Shown: positions 26,600 to 38,319 of the stretch, piece after piece
How positions within the stretch are numbered: the first letter of the stretch is position 1
How the letters are laid out: each line of letters starts with the position of its first letter
Assembly: GCF_964340395.1 (NCBI RefSeq)
Contig: NC_135560.1
Location: forward strand, 16,832,598-16,896,597
Source: Glandiceps talaboti
Taxonomy: Eukaryota; Hemichordata; Enteropneusta; Spengelidae
DNA: 64,000 nucleotides
Direction: 5' to 3'
Notes under the pieces: generated by a model
Databases searched by the model: none
Told to the model about the DNA's origin: nothing
Seen by the model: only the letters and a program-made list of their open reading frames with translations
Translations under genes and position numbers: made by a program

Positions 26600-27544
26600 T
26601 AGGGTTTTTAGTTTATCCCAAAACAATCTTCATCCACGATAAGGGTTTAGTTTCAGTAATTTCATGAAAACTCCAAAATCAAATTAAGAATAGGGTAAAA
26701 GCCATTTTAAGTGGTAGCCTGGAACAATGCCCATTTAAAAACACTCTGTGTCTACGATATAAGTGGATGAATACCAGACGTGGAAAACCCGTCAGAGTAT
26801 TATTTTGATTAATTGGTTGGTTGAGAGTATCAAACGACAGCCATTTTATTGTCGTACACGGTGGAGTAAATCATGACAAATAGTTGTTTGTATGTTTGCA
26901 CATACATTCTTGTAACTATGAACAACTTGTAAAACTTTACTTGTAACTTTAGGCTACTAATTACATTACAGTTACAAAATTGATGTAAATAACTTAAATT
27001 AGTAAAATTGCACTGTCCGGATTTAACGTACATAATAATTAAAACCTCGGCAATGTAAAACAATCTTGGCGATGGCGAAAGTATCAGATGCTATGAGCAC
27101 TACTCCGAAGAAGTTCCGTGTATTGAAGATATAGTAAGTTATGGAAAACAACCTTCTTTCACTCTTTGTGAGATTGTTGGACTATTGTGCTGGAACTTAT
27201 CAAACATTTATCTGCAATAAGTGTTTATAAAGGAAAGAGCTTATAACTTCGCATTGGCAAGTGCGATATCTCTATGGATATCCCGGATATATCCTTATAG
27301 CATGACGTCATCGGCGAAAAGATGAAGCTCTGACTTGGAGAATCATCTTCCGACGATCTACAATTCAACTAGATAAGTTCGCAAAGGATGGTTAGGCGAA
27401 AAAAGAATTATTGTTTTTTTCGATAACATGGCCTCAGAAAATAGGGTAGTAGGTCGGGATTTGATTTGATTTGAAATTTTAATTTGAAAAATATTGCTTC
27501 GACCCCAAAATAAACGAAATGTCAATCCTTTTGAGGTTCAGAGT

Positions 27545-27548
27545 TTCA

Positions 27549-27586
<38 letters not shown>

Positions 27587-27618
27587 ACTTGTGGCGGCAA
27601 AGCGTTCATAGCGACGTC

Positions 27619-27656
<38 letters not shown>

Positions 27657-27685
27657 CGAAACAGAATTCGCCAAGACACCCTTCT
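27545..27685 (+). rRNA. 28S rRNA fragment (domain V, peptidyl-transferase region), pseudogene
   Basis: About 140 bp match the eukaryotic large-subunit rRNA core: AGGTGTCAGAAAAGTTACC, ACAGGGATAACTGACTTG, AAGCGTTCATAGCGACGTCG, TTTTTGATCCTTCGATGTCG and GGCTCTTCCTATCATTG are all present in order. Small differences from the near-universal sequence (GACTTGTGGCGGCAAAG instead of GGCTTGTGGCGGCCAAG) and abrupt loss of similarity on both sides show a detached, diverging fragment and not part of a functional rDNA unit. It may be a retro-inserted or translocated piece. I found no target-site duplication. Confidence 0.9.
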
Positions 27686-30054
27686 GTGATAATTTGATGG
27701 AATATGTACAGGCATCACAGGGGAAAGAAAACAAACAAACACTAAGATCAAGAAGACAGAGAAGTTCTTACCTTTTTGTTTTAAATGTTTAAAAAAAGTT
27801 TAAGTTCAGCGGCTTAAACTAGGATCGGTCAGCGGTTATCGGAAACACATATTTTTATTTTTTTTAATTTTGTCTTATCAGAAAATGGTATGACCCTGAC
27901 GGAAACTAGATACCACGATGGACTCAAATACTGGACTCAAAGCTTACTACCCGACGACCATCATTAACATGCCAAAACAAATCGAGCACTGTATTTATCA
28001 TAACTGAGTGAGAAATTTGAACAATGTGTATGTGTTGTTGTCGTTTATTCAGGATGGCGCAATATTTCGGCAAGCGCGTTCTTTGTGAAAATTACCCAAA
28101 ATGATTTACGATTGCTTTTCAGTAAAACTTAAAATTCATATAGAAAGTCCTCAGACTGCGGATGTAGGGCCGCCGATAGGGAATTCCGAAAGCTGACAGT
28201 TTAGAAACTTCTAGTCAGAAAGTTGTCGACATTTTAACACATATAACTGAAACCTATCTTGTAGTTACATGAGAGATTCAACTCTGCCACACTTTGTAAT
28301 TCGACCATGGTTTGGTATATGTTTGAGATAATGCATTCCGATAAAAACCAACATGATATTTCCCCTGGTGTGAGAGAGTTCACGCCGTCTAATTTGCGTT
28401 TCTAACAACTTTAAGTGCCCACTTGGGTTGGCCTTTAGATAATATACAAATAGAAGAAATCCGATACGAACAAGTAAAGTGGGGTAATTTCATGACAGAA
28501 GATGCTTTGTTGATGTCCAGTCGCAATACCGGTAGATTTCATCGCAATTCTTTTATACAATACTTCATAACTTTGTGTCGATTAAAATTTCATACTTTCT
28601 AAGGCATAAAACTGACTGAACAATAGGAAACGTACTAGACATTAACCCTACTTATATAGCTACGAAAGTGCTTTCTTATTTCTTCCTCAGGTACCGCTTA
28701 ATGTTTTTATTTCATTTATACCCAGACACGACCAAATCCATCAGTACTGTGCCTGAAACGACTCTTGTATACTATATACTATGTGGCACCTATGGAAAGA
28801 CATTGGAACCTAGTCCGACATCTTCTTACAAAATGTTATATGTGAGTCACATGTGATTATATATATAGCTATCTTGCATTTACAGTACTATGTTTTTGAG
28901 GCATAGTACTCCTAAGGGAAGACTTCAACATGCTGTGAACGCGGCTGCTGTTGCGCTTAATGAATGCACATGCGCACTGTAAGAATCGAGTGTTTTATAT
29001 ATATCCTTTGTTCACTGTCTGTGTAGTTGTCAACTGATGAAAGGTAGTTCAGATTTTGGATGAGACAACTTGGCGCTTCACATGAGAAAAAGGTACTATT
29101 GAAATGGCAAGAAGCAGATCAGAGAAGTTTTAACCAGATCACAGTGCCGTAAAAGAGGCTGTGGTTTACGACGATGATTTTAGAGTTCTGAAGCCATTGT
29201 GATTAAATGCACTAATAGTGGACCGACCGTCCAACGTCTGATATTTGTGTATTGTTTACGGCACCGTGATTTTGTTGGTGTTTTAATTTTCTTATTTTCA
29301 TGACTTCCTCTTTTCATTAGATTCCTGAGAACAACAATATTTTTTATTTTTAATACCTGGAAATTAAACCTCAATGTACTTTAACTATGGCATACAAGAA
29401 TTGGATCACGTTGATGGATAAATATTCATGACAAAGAAATTAAAATTGGTAGGAACAAACAAATTATATCAAATGCAATGAGAATGACAAATACAAGACT
29501 TCAAATATTCTTAGAGTAAAAAATAGACTCAGTTCTCCTCCACGGCATTAACTCGATTTGGGCGTCAGTCATATGGTCAAATGACCGATTACCAGTAAAT
29601 TAGGTCTAACTTGCTCGGAATTCTCTATCGTGTAATAAGTGAAAGGTACACATACCAAGCAATGTATATTCTGATATAATGATAGGGAGAACAGACCAAT
29701 GCTTGTTCAAGAAATGTCCCGTGGACAATTCCAATATTTGACGCAAACAATGCGATAGTGTCAACCTTTAAGATATGGTCATTTTCCTTTTAACACTTTC
29801 TATCTGATTTTTATTGTCATTCTTTCCGTTTGAACCAAAACTGTACATGTACTAAAGAAAAGGAGAAATTAAATTTTTAGAAACATACACCGTGGTTTAT
29901 ATGCACTACCTAGAGTCTCGTGTTATTGTTAGTTTGTTGTGTGTCAGTGCCTGGTATACGAAGAAATGGTGCATGTAACAAACAATAGTTAAATCGACAG
30001 ATTTATTATATAAACAATTCCCTTCCAAAGCGTCATTAGACTATCCCACATAAC

Positions 30055-30055
<1 letters not shown>

Positions 30056-30088
<33 letters not shown>

Positions 30089-30235
30089 CCATCATTATCA
30101 TCACTAAACCGCCGTCATCATCACCAGCATCACCACCACCCATTAGCACAGACCACCATGTGCACCATACGCGTGGGACCACAACCACAACCATCACCAC
30201 CCCCATTACTACCACCACCACCACCACCACAGCCA
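30056..30235. repeat. (ATC)n and (CCA)n trinucleotide-rich stretch
   Basis: A run of ATC units (about 30056-30086) grades into CCA/ACC-rich sequence to 30235. Valine- and methionine-rich open frames on the minus strand derive from it. Confidence 0.85.
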
Positions 30236-30474
30236 CCAGAAACTGTCATGGCGATCAACGTCATAGACAAAGATAAACAATGAGGGTCAAATAGTCATGA
30301 CCCTTACTTAGCATTCTATCGAGTATTGATGGAATGCTAAGTCGTCGACAAGTTTGACATTGAGTCTTTGGATTTCCTCTATCTCGATTCTAAATAACCC
30401 CTTTTATACTAAACAAGATTCAGTCGTCAGTCTACAAAACAGTCTTTCAGTTCTCGAATTCCTTGTTATGAGAT

Positions 30475-31101
30475 TTACGGTATTCCCCGAGGGCTTAACA
30501 AGTTGCTATTACAAAAATGTAAAGTGAATTTAAAAGGAAAACCTGAATACTGCAGGTGCGCAGAAATACTTGAGATCCATAGAACTGCACATGTCAGTAG
30601 TTTGTCAGTAGTCTTGCTATTAAGTGTTACATGCAGTTTTATCGTTGATAAAACGGATAAGGATTTAACCCAGTTTAGAGAGAATAGTGCCTCACATTGT
30701 ATTTCAAATTTTAAAGCTTGGTTGTTTTTGTACTCACTCAGTTGTGTAAACAGCCCCTTACACACATATTCTATGTGACTGTCACTTACTATAGTTACTA
30801 TTCGAAATGAGCCTCCGCTGAGTAGCCCCCCCCCCCCCATCTCCACTTTTCCTGCTCCCATCCCCTCCCCTCCTCTCCCGGCTTTTCCTACCCCTTCACC
30901 TCTTCCCCTTTTTTGTATTTCGATTTTGCTGTTTCTATGTAACGCCAACTTTCTATGTACATCATCATACATATTGGATTGGATATGGGATACATTAGTT
31001 GCAGACTCCAATATCTCTTTACTACCGTGATCTCGGGATAGACGAGAACAAATCTGACACATCGTTGATTGCACAGATAGAAGGACAACAACACACAGCA
31101 C
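30475..31101 (-). other. Long open frame of uncertain status, 208 codons
   Basis: The longest open frame in the intergenic region starts in a hydrophobic segment (VLCVVVLLSVQSTMCQICSR) that could be a signal peptide, but the frame has no ATG ahead of it before an in-frame TGA. The middle is a simple Gly/Arg-rich stretch encoded by a purine-rich tract, and the remainder resembles no family I know. It could be an internal or 3' exon of an unrecognised gene, or chance. There is no convincing donor or acceptor. Confidence 0.2.
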
Positions 31102-31888
31102 AGTACAAATGGTATGAAGTGACGTCTTCAGGACTCACTTTGTGAACCTTTATCGCAACCGTACTTACAATTCCCGACTGAACTCTCCTCACTCAAAAAT
31201 GTTAATATTTTATAAAAACAACTATTTACAACGAGCTAAGTAAGTAATTGACATTATTTTCATAAGTTAAATGGAAATAAGCTACAGTATTATTGGAGTC
31301 GTGTGTTCGAGTTAACCACAACGGTGATCCAATCCAAGTGATATGGATGGAAGGTATGTACTGGGAAACTTGACCATCACAACTGTAAGTTTAGCCATTT
31401 GTTCAACGCAATTGGGGCTTCTACCTACTATTGGTATTTATTAGTTCCGCCGGATTACGACAAAAAGGATAAAAATGATTTTCCTATTAAAGCAATGAAA
31501 AAGAGTACACTTTCCGAGTTATACGTCTAACCTTGCCCCACAAGTTGAAATATTGCCAGAAGCCTAATGCAAGTGTTATACGTAGTATACTAGTATTAGA
31601 TAAATATATGGAGGGTGTGAACTGTTTTGTAAATTCAATATCTAGTTTCCGACTTACCAGATTTGTATGCTTTACAGGTATTAAATAATTGACCAGAATA
31701 GTGACCGTTATGGACGTAGAATGGCGATAACTTGAATATATAACAAAATCTCAATTGCCTGCACTTTTGTTACATTGCCGTAAAATGTAATGTACAGTGT
31801 CAGAAAGAAGTAGTCTTTTCATCGTTTTTATCTGTGTACACATTTGTACTACAATGGAAGTGGAACTTGTTATCATTTTGATAGTGGT

Positions 31889-32105
31889 AGTAATGGATGG
31901 ATGGATGGATGGATGGATGGATGGATGGATGGATGGATGGATGAATGAATGAATGAATGAATGAATGAATGAATGAATGAATGAATGAAGGAATGAATGA
32001 ATGAAGGAATGAATGAATGAATGAATGGGTGGGTGGGTGGATGGATGGATGGATGGATGGGTTTGTGTGTGGACGGATGAATGAATGAACGACAACGATG
32101 ACGAC

Positions 32106-32170
<65 letters not shown>

Positions 32171-32175
32171 CGACG
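31889..32175. repeat. Compound (GGAT)/(GAAT)/(GAT) microsatellite
   Basis: GGAT units, then GAAT units, then GGAT again, followed by about 22 GAT trinucleotides and GAC. His/Ser/Ile-rich frames are artefacts. Confidence 0.95.
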
Positions 32176-34205
32176 ACGACGACGATGAATATAGCCACGG
32201 TGTTATTATAAAAGTAAGGGAAGAGTGTTAGAATTATGGTACGTATAATAACCTGAACGGTCTGGTGTTGAAACGCAAACGAATCGTATAACTCCTTCAT
32301 TGGTGGTCTTGATAATTTGATCATACTCTCAACACCTTAGACTATGGTGCAAACAAGATGTCTGATACATCTCGATACACGTCACTTCCTTTGACTTGAA
32401 GTGATACTATCGCTTTCCATAATTGAATTTGTTCTCCCAATACCTCCTCAGAGCACATATTGGTTTCCAAGGTGACCACATTGATCAATCAAGATTGGGT
32501 ACAATGACATAATGCTCCTTCCTTGAAGGCATCAAAGAGTTGCATTGTATTTCTTTCAACGTCGCCCGAAGGAAAAATGACCATCAAACGTATCGTAAAC
32601 TTTCCTTTCTGTCGATCAAACGGAGTGCCTCGACCACGTCCGTTGCCAAATTTGTCATAATATGTTACGCATCCCGCACAGAATAAATACAGTATGACGG
32701 CGCTTAAGAGACTGTCGTCCGAAGTTGAATATTAATTTATTATTATGTTATAAGAAAAAATATCACATATAGCATATCACAGATTTATTACGCAAGTGAT
32801 TTTTTTTTCTGGCCAGGTTAACGAAAATGTATTTTTTTTAAAGTTCTATGGTATGCCTTTTGATCATGAAAGGACGCTGTGTCGATTATTGAATTTGCAC
32901 GTCGGTGTTTGAAAGTTCGTTCGTCATAGATGAAAAATGCGACAATAAGAAGTGTGACGGAAATCAAGGAATAACTTTGAAATGAAAGTAGATATATTTC
33001 AGATTGACTGTAGACGTAGCTTGTCGAACTTCTCTAAACAGACGTGATAAACCGTGAATTAACATGCAAAATATCAGATACTATGCGTGCCTCTCAATAT
33101 TACGAGAATGAAAATTATATTTGCTGGCTCCCATTAAACATTGACTGTTTGATGAAATATTTGTCGAAAGAAGCCTAGAGGAAAAAAAATAAGTATCGAT
33201 AATAACTTACCTTGATAAAATGCCAGACCGGGAACGTAGCCAAAGACCGACTTGTCGCAAAATTGAAGAGATGGTCTTGCAGCCCTGTTAGTGGCTGGTA
33301 CGAAAGCAGAAAGTGCAGACTAATTGTTGACAGAGTTTCAACAAAGACTAGTGTATTACGACCAGTACCCAGGAGAGTAGAACCTATACAGTATATAAAT
33401 GTACTAATTTACCATTCCTCTTTCATAGCGAGACTAGCCGTCTGTCCATGTGATAGGCTAGTATACTTTCCTAAGTAAATAACCTGCAGAAAACTATGAG
33501 GAATACGTATTTTGTGATTTAGTTTTCTACAAGTTGGGCGGAGAAAGAATACAAAGCCCGGCCACGTAAGGTTAATCCTGCTACACCAATCAGGTATTTG
33601 TACGGATGTGATTCTGACAGGTTTTCACTCGCTTTTGTTCGTTTGATGAAATCAAACCACTCTGTCCAAACCGAACAAATTGGGTTCGAATTTCGACAAT
33701 ACGACCGGTAGCTTTATAAGGCTTCGGAAGATATAAAATTTAGTTCGAAATAATGTAGAATTGTTCATAAGTAGATCCCTACGTTGCCAAATAAAGCTAT
33801 ATGTGCGGAAGTCCGGTTTGGAATTTTAGCTTGCAGCAGAATTAATGCACCTAAATTTACCCCTTTGCCTTCAGATAAACACTTTCTAAGTGCAGAGAAA
33901 ATAAAGGTTTGAACTTTTACTTTAGGGTGTGATTTTTTGAAAGTGTGTTGAAGTTTAAGACTTATTTGCTGGTGTCGTGTTAGATGATGTTGTCATTTTG
34001 ATGACCAGGGTAGGATGTACTGGGCAAGAGTGAGTCTGTGTGCAACATAACTGGCACGGTACGGATCATGATCTGAGTACATGCGTTCTCATATAGCTAT
34101 ACAAAGGTACGGAATGCCAATTGTTTCATAATATAACAAAATACATGACTTGCTTTACATAATACAATATATATTAATCTTAAACATTCATTTTTTCAGA
34201 TAATA

Positions 34206-34206
34206 G

Positions 34207-34240
<34 letters not shown>

Positions 34241-34247
34241 CTCAATT

Positions 34248-34278
<31 letters not shown>
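34206..34278. repeat. (AATC)n microsatellite
   Basis: About 18 AATC units with a few substitutions. Confidence 0.95.
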
Positions 34279-34697
34279 TAAATCCATTAACCATCCAACC
34301 AACCAATCAATATCATTTGCTAACATATATACAGTATGTATGAAATGTTTTAGGTATATTGCTGTGATTTTTAGATTATTGAGTGCAACATATAAAGTAT
34401 CGAAATCATTTTTCCACACTCTGCCTCAGATTTGAATAACAGCATACACAGACCAGAATTCAGTGTTAATGATGGTGCCATGTACCAGTATATTTCGTGT
34501 CGCTTCAAGTCATTCAAGTTATGATGGCCTTAAATGATGAAGGTCACTGTTTTGGTCATAATCAACAACACATGTCACCATAGAAAATAATGATTTGGGG
34601 TGTAAATATAAACAATAGAACCACTTTCTTTTCTCTATAGTGTAACTTATATTTCGATAAGTTAAGAAAAATGATGCATGACACCAAAAGATAGATT

Positions 34698-34769
34698 TTC
34701 CCACACCGGGAATTGAACCCGGGCCTTGGCGGTGAGAGCGCCAAATCCTAACCACTAGACCATATGGGA
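34698..34769 (-). tRNA. tRNA-Glu-CTC: tRNA-Glu (anticodon CTC)
   Basis: The 72-nt minus-strand sequence folds as a complete cloverleaf. The acceptor stem is TCCCATA / TGTGGGA (one T-G pair). The D arm contains GGTCTAGTGGTTAGGAT, the internal A box. The anticodon stem TGGCG / CGCCA encloses loop CTCTCAC with anticodon CTC. The T arm is CCGGG-TTCAATT-CCCGG, the B box, and the discriminator base is A. A run of four T follows ~8 nt downstream as a Pol III terminator. The anticodon stem shows a paired T-A change relative to the usual C-G, which suggests selection for structure. It is probably functional. A SINE head is possible, but no tail was seen. Confidence 0.93.
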
Positions 34770-35933
34770 TATCCCGACACAAACTTGTGAGATATGCGCC
34801 GTGTTCTTAAAAAATACATCGTGTCGACAAACTTCTGGTTTCATCTGTGAGCGTTTCATATAAGTCTTTTGAATAGCAAAATAACCCCACAATTTTATAT
34901 ACCTAATATGCAAATCACAACCTAACCAGTAATTCTACAACATGCAAAATACATGTAATATTAGCGTAATAATCAAGATTTTTGAAATTTCTTTTTGATA
35001 AATTTGACTGCATTATAGAATTCGAAGAGCTTTACTTGCATAAGAGGTTGTCACAATATTAACTTTTAGGTTCAATGTTAAAATAAAAATATGCACAGTC
35101 TAAAAAACGGACTACATAGAATTATATTATCTAATCTTAGGTAATAGATCATGAGTTACAGAATTAAAATTTATGTATTGTGATACATAAGTAGTAACTT
35201 CTCTTTCATCAGTCCGGCGCCCTCTATCGATAGAAAATTGTACCGTTCGAAGGCATTTCATTTTTGGCAGGAATCTCTAACGGTGAGAGAGAACATGAAC
35301 GAGGCATTATTATTCATGGAGGTTGAGAGTTGACTGAGACCATTTTTGAAAATTTGATTTGTAAAATATAACATCTGGACAAAAATAATAATACCACAAA
35401 AAGTGGTGATTTCTGACGAAGAAACATGTAAGAAGAAAATCCTACATAGGCATGCTAGGCAGGGAGTAACAAATTCTTATTTTTACTCAGTATTTGAACC
35501 CTCCTACAAACACAGACAGCAAGAACGAGAAATCAGTAACACTGACAATACATTGTAAATGTCGTGAACCCCAGACAAACAGAGAACTGATTGGAATCGT
35601 AATTTGATCATGCACGTTGGTGTCGCCGTTGTTAGTAACCTTAAAAGTACAATTACCTATCCGTAAAGTTACCATGGCAATGGAATCCGAGGTTAAAGAT
35701 CGTGTCCTCTATGCATGATCTCCTTTGTCAATTAGTTTAATTACAATTTGTAAAATTTTGATTCTTTGATATTGTATAGATCCTGATAACTTAGTTACAA
35801 AACAAGAAACGTTCTTAATCGATGATTACGAAGACAAATTTTCCATTTATTTTCAACTCCCGGAGAGTCTCAGACATTCGCCTGCTGTGTGCTTCTTTAA
35901 GCCGCAGAGAGTGTTGGGTTGCAGGTATAATAT

Positions 35934-36152
35934 GTGTGTGTATGTATGTATGTATGTATGTATGTATGTATGTATGTATGTATGTATGTATGTATGTATG
36001 TATGCATGCATGTATGTATGTATGTATGTATGTATGTATGTATGTATGTATGTATGTATGCATGCATGTATGCATGCATGTATGTATGTATATGCATGAG
36101 TGCGTGCGTGTGTGTTTTGTTTGTTTGTTTGTTTGTTTATTTGTTTGTTTGT
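35934..36152. repeat. (GTAT)n/(GCAT) and (GTTT)n microsatellites
   Basis: About 160 bp of GTAT/GCAT tetranucleotides followed by GTTT units (about 36115-36152). Confidence 0.95.
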
Positions 36153-38258
36153 AAAGTTCTGTGCAACACAATATTGTGTTTTTATGATGTGTAGCCTAGT
36201 ACATCTATAATAAACCAACGTTATCTACACCTTGTTTTACACGTAATACTGTGGGTCGTCGAAGAGGTCAGTCTACATGTAATTCGTCGATACGTGTGTG
36301 TCGTGATCAGAATTCGATCGAGTTCACCACTGCGTCAAATGATATACACAACGTAATCCTTCACACATGCCTGGCAGACATCAGGGTTCATGTAAGTCAC
36401 TTTGTAATAAGGAGTGTCGACGCGTACTGGTGTAACTAATCATTGACATCGTTGGCAGGTTTACATGTTGGAAGCAACAATGCCGTGAGCAGAGAATTAA
36501 ACGTAAAGGCCAACTTCAGATTAGAATTAAAATCCAGGTGAACACAACTGTACTTGTTTTCTGGCAGAACAATTTGGTCCAGAGCAGTAACTCAAGAACA
36601 GTACCATGTAATCCGTATGGCTTCACTGATAAAGATAACAACAAGGCGATGGCAAAGAGTAGAAACATTGTCAACTGTCGTACGGATAATATAGCAACAT
36701 ACTCCAAGAGTGAATCCAGTGTTGATGTACATGGTTTCTGTTACATCAGACAACTTATTTAAGTCATACGAAATACATTTCAAGTCCCAGAGATTTAGAA
36801 GTGACATGACATTAGGGGTAGCTAGCAAACGTTGGGCCATTTGTCTGTATTATAGATGTAAGATATTCAGTTTGTTCACTTTTTATTAAACTTGTACTAA
36901 CTGCAACAAGGACATTTTTGTCCATAAAATAACCAAAGATACAGTCACTAAAAATTGGTGACATACTTATAAAAAGGCATTGTATCTGATTATTGGTCAA
37001 TATCATAATACAGGTATAATGGCAAGAAAGCTTGGTTTAAGTTGAATCTGTAAAACTATACTAGTTGTGACTGGACTATCATTTTTCGATCAGGCAACCA
37101 CAATTGTTAAAATACCAATAATTAAAAACTGTACATGTTAATCAGTGGTAGATGTTATCCATAAACAGTACAGAAACAGGTTGAAAGTTCTGATCGTCGT
37201 TGAGGGCGCTGATTTTTGGGTGCCAACCCAAAAATCAATGATTTGATTTTTCATGTGTATGTATACAGCTACAAAAAATATGTTTATCTAAAGATGACTC
37301 AATACTACTCAGGATTTATATTACGAGTAATAAGTTATTTTATCTAACATAACAGTTTCAAAAAATGTTTCAGTTGCAGCTAGTGCAGCTTTAACCGTTG
37401 TGATTTAAGAGATGACAACTTTCTCATCAAGCACTAAGTATATATTGTAGATTGCAGCGTATTTAATTCTCTACACATTGTACGTTAGATTACCTCGAAA
37501 GAGGTTTTGAACACCAAAAGTGAATATGAATTCGGTAATCGTACATTTTATTTGAAATTGGGATATTCATTGAAAAATCTAAATAGATGCAAAACAAGTA
37601 AGCTTATGCATGTATCTGGTTTACAGTTCGCTGTTATCTTTCGCTGTAATGATTGGAAGGGATAGATAAACAGAAACATCATTGCTCACACTTGCTAGTA
37701 CTGCAAGAGTATTCTCAGCTCAAAGATTTCTTCTGGAGGCAAAATTATGCATGAAATAAAAGACACCACCGAAGCCTGCTATATTATGCATTCACGGCAC
37801 AGTCGCCGCCTATCGATGGCATTACGAAATGATGGGGTATATAATGCCTCACATAGCCACTCTCTCTTTCATGTTTGATTAGCTTTTCTCAGATTTTATA
37901 TCACGCGTTACACTACTCAGAAATTATCGCTTCGTGACTGTTTTGTTTTGTAAACAGTAAACCCATTGAGTTCATTTGTCTAGCAGTGATCATCATACTC
38001 TCGTCTACCACGCTGATACAAAACGTTATGCCAATTATCGAGGAGAACGTTTGGAGAAAGTCGAAGTCTTTGTCATGTTAATTTGTCATCTAATATCACA
38101 CTCGGTCATCAACATTGAAAGCTTGCCATTGAGGATTTACACGGGAGAGATTGTAGCCTCTCATTGTATACACTCCGACTAAAACGAACAGGCACGGATA
38201 ATATATTACGAAAAGACGGGAAATTACGCTGCTAAGTGTTATTTCTGTGTTGCGGCAC

Positions 38259-38265
38259 TATAAAA
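38259..38265 (+). promoter_or_regulatory. Candidate TATA box upstream of the GGT gene
   Basis: TATAAAA lies 29 bp before the first-exon ATG at 38288. A start site ~30 bp downstream would fall on the ATG itself, leaving almost no leader. The sequence TGTCTTTGTTGCAG at 38270-38283 could instead be the acceptor of an upstream 5' UTR intron, in which case this TATA is coincidental. Confidence 0.35.
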
Positions 38266-38287
38266 GGAGTGTCTTTGTTGCAGAATA

Positions 38288-38319
38288 ATGCCCGGGGAGA
38301 AGAGAGAAAGCCGGGAAAG
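38288..38319 (+). CDS. GGT1-like: GGT exon 1 (start codon exon, 32 nt)
   Basis: Encodes MPGEKRESRE plus two bases of the next codon, ending at a strong donor (AG|GTAAGT). I chose it because exon 2 has no in-frame ATG, opens with phase 2, and this small exon supplies exactly phase 2 and a peptide of the same charged composition. An in-frame TAA 25 nt upstream rules out a longer start in the same exon. It lies 1.9 kb before exon 2, so RNA evidence is needed. Confidence 0.65.

Larger units (their letters stand above)
25243..38287. other. 13-kb intergenic region between divergent thrombospondin and GGT genes
   Basis: No protein-coding gene is recognisable. The region contains two TIR-bounded elements (25709-25845 and 26284-26599), a 28S rRNA fragment, a tRNA-Glu gene, a minus-strand open frame at 30475-31101 of uncertain status, a small hairpin (37208-37237) and microsatellites (30056-30235, 31889-32170, 34206-34278, 35934-36152). 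The thrombospondin promoter should lie near its left edge and the GGT promoter near its right edge. Confidence 0.6.
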
